From the IMG/VR virus record IMGVR_UViG_3300020473_002209, positions 1-64,000 of that record: a DNA stretch of 64,000 bases; one strand, 5' to 3'. Of this stretch, positions 61,401 through 64,000 are shown in pieces. Source of the DNA: a virus. The first letter of the stretch is position 1. Each line of letters begins with the position of its first letter. The notes under the pieces were generated by a model that worked only from the letters and a program-made list of their open reading frames with translations, did no database searches and had not been told where the DNA came from. A program made the position numbers and the translations under genes.

Positions 61401-61572
61401 GGGAACCACAATAGACAACACTTTCGTTGTGACAGGTATCGATCATTCGCTATCTCAAGGAAAATTTGAAACGAAGTTAAAAATGACGCAGATCGATGCA
61501 TTCGGTAAATACATCAGCATGATGGATAGCGTAAAGACTGCGTTGACAGCGATGTCAGATTCGTCATCTTGA
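58441..61572 (+). CDS. Large baseplate hub protein (gp27/late-control-like C-terminus)
   Basis: In this 1,043-residue protein a central block (MTIEDFSVSVTPSKGFMSHE, EISMIMHDRSRL, ELLITYGWSHPDPSG, MKGSGNID) and the end (GTTIDNTFVVTGIDHSLSQG then FETKLKMTQIDAFG) have the beta-type pattern of baseplate hub proteins of the gp27/gpD superfamily, in which the final domain checks solvent-exposed contacts with the tube. N-terminal residues may form a separate domain. It follows the LysM-like gene by 3 bases. Assignment rests on pattern and position; T4 gp27 is much smaller (391 residues). Confidence 0.55.
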   Translation: MAVYDDKLADIVDKLGRYWSIVSKEDFMALLAFGGDDAVGSFGTVDLDPTPEMHKVIRAFTNSTEGGVTMMQAMQALIDAMSGATAGEVSDMVDLAKRLYRIVGEPEAFDTLLLPTGVGSPTWPSFIGSTYSAKKCMKIDEDGEGKINGAFASPTKYTPNVTALQVFNPKLTPAKRDTGAAALWMNCIPSLELSRCQPYLDVTVISPKSGVAEDGRIQTMGMMQFLLGTSHPVDNTADFYMATALDGSALHDFEQAQQTIDAQADALPPSDPNSVDPDFEEPEIATAGMEMFTAPQTMVPVIGDGPNARMERYEDYEAFSQTPGSAPEDQPEVGGRRGAGIIDPFRPMMTIEDFSVSVTPSKGFMSHETAEISMIMHDRSRLTEISEFVKPDLYGHTELLITYGWSHPDPSGHTDASGNVQGNFFGTFIDLNKVKKKYMVVNSSFSFDEVGQVKIKLKLSMKGSGNIDTANLSQGEGVDNIMQALKDLQDAIKVIKEQIMADAEATGDSQSAKDMFGNSFMSAASDTSKAMTMDQETADAIKSFISENRNSSNPAQEELADTLTDMFGSDGQGGVVAEAKATIADAVAAKIQHLGNMRGSNKDPFARTVRGAAGSTQYVNARYNDGKFVSFGAMLMYMIGKPLASTRRFDEIQFCFYPVNDKASYLSNLTVADIPIRLEDFKKKFEEATKTTVNMPLGRFLNFVSKEFIQNQASYVYGLCDLFETDEEGKTEMKEEFKEDATKLNDEKKKRLEDAYGEGADIAFKMPRIKFEMQAVPCKPGTHPNGKKGTILRIHIYDTVCTPYTALHKMMGAARSDSIGLMSSAAGGVPGEVEAAAGSSDGWDCTHQEEFIEGLVAAIEAGLLECVPQANYDDFESGAIDIEDFVESQFRVKGGFPALKDFMMKSMPSIIYGSSNSAVLSADLSSMNNPKLASVNMLRGGMGGGDGPQGSRDAGLPLQTAPVSLSLTTYGCPLIAYGQQFFVDFGTGTTIDNTFVVTGIDHSLSQGKFETKLKMTQIDAFGKYISMMDSVKTALTAMSDSSS

Positions 61573-61573
61573 A

Positions 61574-61605
61574 CATCTGTCATATTCCTATTAAATTGAC
61601 AGATG
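61574..61605 (+). promoter_or_regulatory. Hairpin overlapping the DNA polymerase start codon
   Basis: CATCTGTCA (61574-61582) and TGACAGATG (61597-61605) form a perfect 9-bp stem around a 14-base AT-rich loop. The last three bases are the ATG of the polymerase gene, and no Shine-Dalgarno sequence is visible before it. It lacks a T run, so it is not a terminator. A translational operator is possible; T4 polymerase gp43 is known to repress its own mRNA through a hairpin at its start. Confidence 0.55.
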
Positions 61606-62799
61606 CCCATCTTACTTCATAAGAATTACATTGGTACAGAGAACCACATGATTATAAGTGGCGGCTTAATAAGATGGTCTAGTGAAATATCGGATAAGTC
61701 TTATTTTGTTATAGGCTGCCCTGGTCGCCCTGACTCTCTGGAGCCTTTGTTAAAATTATATGATATAGATATTCCTGATTTTGTACCAGAAAGATTTAGG
61801 AAGAGCTTCTCTGATATACGAACCGCTATTTCGGTTCCGTGGCGCTACGTTCTCCCGCGAAAAGTGTTTAAGGAAAATTTCAAGAAGTATGTAGAAGACC
61901 TTTGTAAGATTGAAGAGTTGCTATCAGAAAGCGATTACCCTAACTTCTTTATCGACTCGAATGAGCTGTTCAGTAATTTACGCCAATCCAAGATCGATAC
62001 AACGCTAACAATCAAGCTATTAAAGCATAATGATTCGCACGTTTTGAGGAAGCTATTATCGGGTTCTTCTGGTTCTTTTTTAGATGTACCGCGCTATGAT
62101 CGAGTGTCCACAAAGACTGGTCGACTTACAATTAAAAAGGGTCCGCAGGTCTTGACTCTAAAGAAGGAATTTCGGTCAGTGTTTACGCCGGAAAAATCTA
62201 ATACATCCCTTTATGAAATTGACTTTGTTTCTCTTGAGCCGAGGGTAGCTCTTAATCTAGCAAATGTGCACGCGTCGAGTGACGTGTACCTTTCATTTAT
62301 AGAGTCAACGAATATTGATATTTCCAGAGACACGGCAAAGCTAGCAGTGTTATGCTCGCTGTATGGAGCAGGAAATTTACGACTTGAACAGTTGCTGAGA
62401 AAAGACAAATCAGAAGTGACCGCGTCATATTTGATGAGAGCAGTTTCTGATTATTTCAAGCTGAATGATCTCAAGCGAGAGCTACGATATCAGGCAAAGA
62501 GTGGGATGATACAAAACTTCTTTGGTCGCCCAATTGAAATAGACGGCGCAAGAGAAAGTATTCTCGTGAATAATTACTTACAATCTACAGCATCAGATGT
62601 GGCTATAGCTGGGTTTAACGAATTCACGAAGTTGTTTTCTAGTAAGTGCAAACCCTTGTTTGTAATTCACGATGCATTGATTATAGATGCTTCTACTGAG
62701 CATTTAGACGCTATAACAAAATATGTAAATACAGGGTTTAACGTTCCAAAGCTTGGAAATTTCCCGCTTAAGATAAAAGAGTTTAACGATCATGAATGA
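61603..62799 (+). CDS. DNA polymerase, family A, polymerase domain only
   Basis: The 398-residue protein has the three Pol I motifs: A, EID207FVSLEPR; B, R242DTAK246LAVLCSLY254G255; C, IH356D357A358. The fingers motif has Leu250 at the place of E. coli Phe762, and motif C has Ala where Glu883 is usual. There is no room for a 3'-5' exonuclease domain; the first ~130 residues match nothing I know. A DnaQ-like exonuclease gene lies 540 bases downstream. It is presumably the replicative or a repair polymerase; T4 uses family B. TGA 61597 bounds the frame; the start is ATG 61603, or less likely ATG 61648. Confidence 0.88.
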   Translation: MPILLHKNYIGTENHMIISGGLIRWSSEISDKSYFVIGCPGRPDSLEPLLKLYDIDIPDFVPERFRKSFSDIRTAISVPWRYVLPRKVFKENFKKYVEDLCKIEELLSESDYPNFFIDSNELFSNLRQSKIDTTLTIKLLKHNDSHVLRKLLSGSSGSFLDVPRYDRVSTKTGRLTIKKGPQVLTLKKEFRSVFTPEKSNTSLYEIDFVSLEPRVALNLANVHASSDVYLSFIESTNIDISRDTAKLAVLCSLYGAGNLRLEQLLRKDKSEVTASYLMRAVSDYFKLNDLKRELRYQAKSGMIQNFFGRPIEIDGARESILVNNYLQSTASDVAIAGFNEFTKLFSSKCKPLFVIHDALIIDASTEHLDAITKYVNTGFNVPKLGNFPLKIKEFNDHE

Positions 62800-63277
62800 A
62801 CAAAAAGTCAGAAACTATATCAGAGAAATCCTCAATGAGGAAGAAAAGAAAAAGAAAAAAGGTAAAGCGATTAAACCAGGCGAAATTGGATTATCAGTTG
62901 GTCGTGGTGGGTTCACAAAAGTTGTTGCCGAAACCGGAGCGCTTGCAAAGAAAAACCCGGGCCAGCTTATGAAAAACTTGGGGATCAAGGGTGGAGGAAA
63001 CGGCTTGGAGGGTGTGCTCGCTGTCTGGAAGCAAGCTGTAAAGCAAGACACAATGGCGCAAGCTTACGGCGGTGTTGGAGTTGTAACGAAAGGAAGTAGG
63101 AAAGGATTGTCCATTGGCCTTGGAGAGCTCGATGCTCGAAATGGCGCTAAATTTCTTCATCACACGCTGATGGGAGCCATGACATCCGGTATTTTGGTTT
63201 CAGATGTACCGCTACAGATCCAGGTTGATGGGGATGATGTAATCGTTCATACCGGCTCTGAAAAGGGAGATTGGTAG
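62792..63277 (+). CDS. Unknown protein with N-terminal REILxEE helix
   Basis: The 161-residue protein overlaps the polymerase gene by 8 bases. It opens MNEQKVRNYIREILNEEEKK followed by a Lys run, the amphipathic N-terminal helix pattern that recurs in many marine phage proteins and in other small genes here. The rest is Gly-rich with two helical hydrophobic segments (GLEGVLAVWKQAV, FLHHTLMGAMTSGILVS) and a final strand (PLQIQVDGDDVIVHT). No family is recognised. If the helix is a capsid-targeting or protease-cut peptide it may be an internal head protein, despite its place among replication genes. Confidence 0.55.
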   Translation: MNEQKVRNYIREILNEEEKKKKKGKAIKPGEIGLSVGRGGFTKVVAETGALAKKNPGQLMKNLGIKGGGNGLEGVLAVWKQAVKQDTMAQAYGGVGVVTKGSRKGLSIGLGELDARNGAKFLHHTLMGAMTSGILVSDVPLQIQVDGDDVIVHTGSEKGDW

Positions 63278-63339
63278 TAATTTCTGTAAACATTGCTTCT
63301 TCGTTATACTATTAATTTGATCGTATTTTTGGAGAAGTG

Positions 63340-64000
63340 ATGAAGCATTTAGAGATAGATGGGCAAGTAATCCTCAATAAATTAACTGACTTAAGCCCGC
63401 CTGATAGAGACCCAGCAGATGGTGACGTTGTCGCTGCCGTTATTGATGTAGAGACTACCGGATTGAACCATCTGAAAGATGAGATTATCCAAATTGCTAT
63501 CCGGCCGTTCTTTGTAAATCCAACGACAGGCGAAGTGTCTGGATTAAGAAATACAATCGTCGCCCTCCAACAACCTTCATCACCGTTACCCAGGATTATT
63601 ACGGATATAACCGGTTTTACAGATGAAGATCTAGAAGGCAAGAGCATCCCATGGGATAAGGTGTCGCGTGTTCTTCAAAAGTGTCAATTTATTATTGCGC
63701 ATAACGCTTCGTTCGATAGAAAATGGATCGATGCTGCTCTCCGCAAGAATAACCAGCTAGCACCTGAGAATGCTATCTGGGGATGCTCTATGACGCAAGT
63801 TGATTGGACACCTATCGTTCGATGCTCAAAGGCTCTAGAAGTGCTTTGTGCTTGGCATGGCTACTTTTACGATTCGCATAATGCAGTTGCTGATGTAGAC
63901 GCAACGCTCCATCTTCTGAGAAAGAATAAGTACATGCAAGAACTTCTCCAGAATGCAGCAGAGCCAGACTATCACGTATTTGCCGCAAATTCACTGAGAG
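63340..64000 (+). CDS. DnaQ-like 3'-5' exonuclease (partial, runs off the window)
   Basis: The frame opens at ATG 63340, 3 bases after GGAGAAG, and is still open at base 64000 (220 codons visible). The DEDDh exonuclease motifs are complete: D36-V-E38 in VIDVETTGL, AHNASFD126 and H180NAVAD185. It is therefore probably an active proofreading-type or RNase T-like exonuclease. A candidate -10-like TATACT lies in the 62-base gap upstream. It may provide proofreading in trans for the exonuclease-less polymerase at 61603, or be the N-terminal part of a larger protein; the missing 3' end will tell. Confidence 0.88.
   Translation, partial: MKHLEIDGQVILNKLTDLSPPDRDPADGDVVAAVIDVETTGLNHLKDEIIQIAIRPFFVNPTTGEVSGLRNTIVALQQPSSPLPRIITDITGFTDEDLEGKSIPWDKVSRVLQKCQFIIAHNASFDRKWIDAALRKNNQLAPENAIWGCSMTQVDWTPIVRCSKALEVLCAWHGYFYDSHNAVADVDATLHLLRKNKYMQELLQNAAEPDYHVFAANSLR

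Noticed and set aside
1-64000. tRNA genes, CRISPR arrays, insertion sequences, integrase or attachment sites
   Set aside because: None seen. Gaps between genes are mostly under 110 bases (largest 178) and all are accounted for by terminators, leaders and promoter-like motifs; no gap exceeds 300 bases.

Overview
The window looks like part of the genome of a large, contractile-tailed bacteriophage with a T4-like (gp17/18/19/20/21/22/23-type) virion plan. All genes are on the + strand, packed with short gaps or 1-29 base overlaps. Starts usually follow AGGAG-type ribosome binding sites, and transcription units end at intrinsic hairpin/poly-T terminators. Many of the protein families are ones I associate with marine T4-like phages, but neither host nor species can be read from the sequence. 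Several proteins are far longer than their T4 counterparts (two sheath proteins over 1,000 residues, an 1,852-residue tape measure), which suggests a large genome and a long tail. No integrase, CRISPR array or tRNA gene was seen.

Layout. 1-19.2 kb: a run of virion structural genes, probably tail-fibre, baseplate-periphery or whisker-like proteins. These include repeat-rich beta proteins, proteins with fibronectin-III-like and LamG-like segments, and three neighbouring proteins with strongly basic segments. One small DUF5659-like gene and one coiled-coil gene interrupt the run. 19.2-24.1 kb: a DNA-metabolism island with a RuvC-like resolvase, a zinc-finger/TOPRIM primase, a single-chain SbcD-SbcC (Mre11-Rad50) fusion and a small CxxC protein. 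24.1-35.4 kb: head genes (large terminase, portal, probable core protein, gp21-like protease, several small head-region proteins, acidic scaffold, major capsid protein). 35.6-40.2 kb: two small candidate decoration proteins, a coiled-coil protein with a calcium-loop-like motif, and three neck/tail-completion proteins. 40.2-61.6 kb: two tandem sheath paralogues, the tube, a gp26-like hub/chaperone gene with an apparent frameshifted extension, a small conserved gene, the tape measure, and hub/baseplate proteins including a LysM/gp53-like one. 61.6-64 kb: replication genes again (a short family A DNA polymerase, a small unknown protein, and a DnaQ-like exonuclease cut by the window edge).

How it works together. 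The terminase packages DNA through the portal into a capsid built on the scaffold and matured by the gp21-like protease. The neck proteins join the head to a tail whose tube and sheath are assembled around the tape measure, helped by the gp26-like product and its frameshift form. The resolvase, primase, SbcCD fusion, polymerase and exonuclease would serve recombination-dependent replication and clean branched DNA before packaging.

The points most worth checking are: an apparent +1/-2 programmed frameshift at a seven-T run at the end of the gp26-like gene; a strong in-frame internal start in the scaffold gene; a perfect hairpin that buries the start codon of the DNA polymerase; the fused SbcCD with an unusual cysteine hook; the exonuclease-less polymerase with a Leu at the position equivalent to E. 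coli Phe762 and an HDA motif C; tandem sheath genes; and two short motifs (ATAGTTA and ATG[TC]ATAAT) that recur just upstream of late genes and may be phage promoters.
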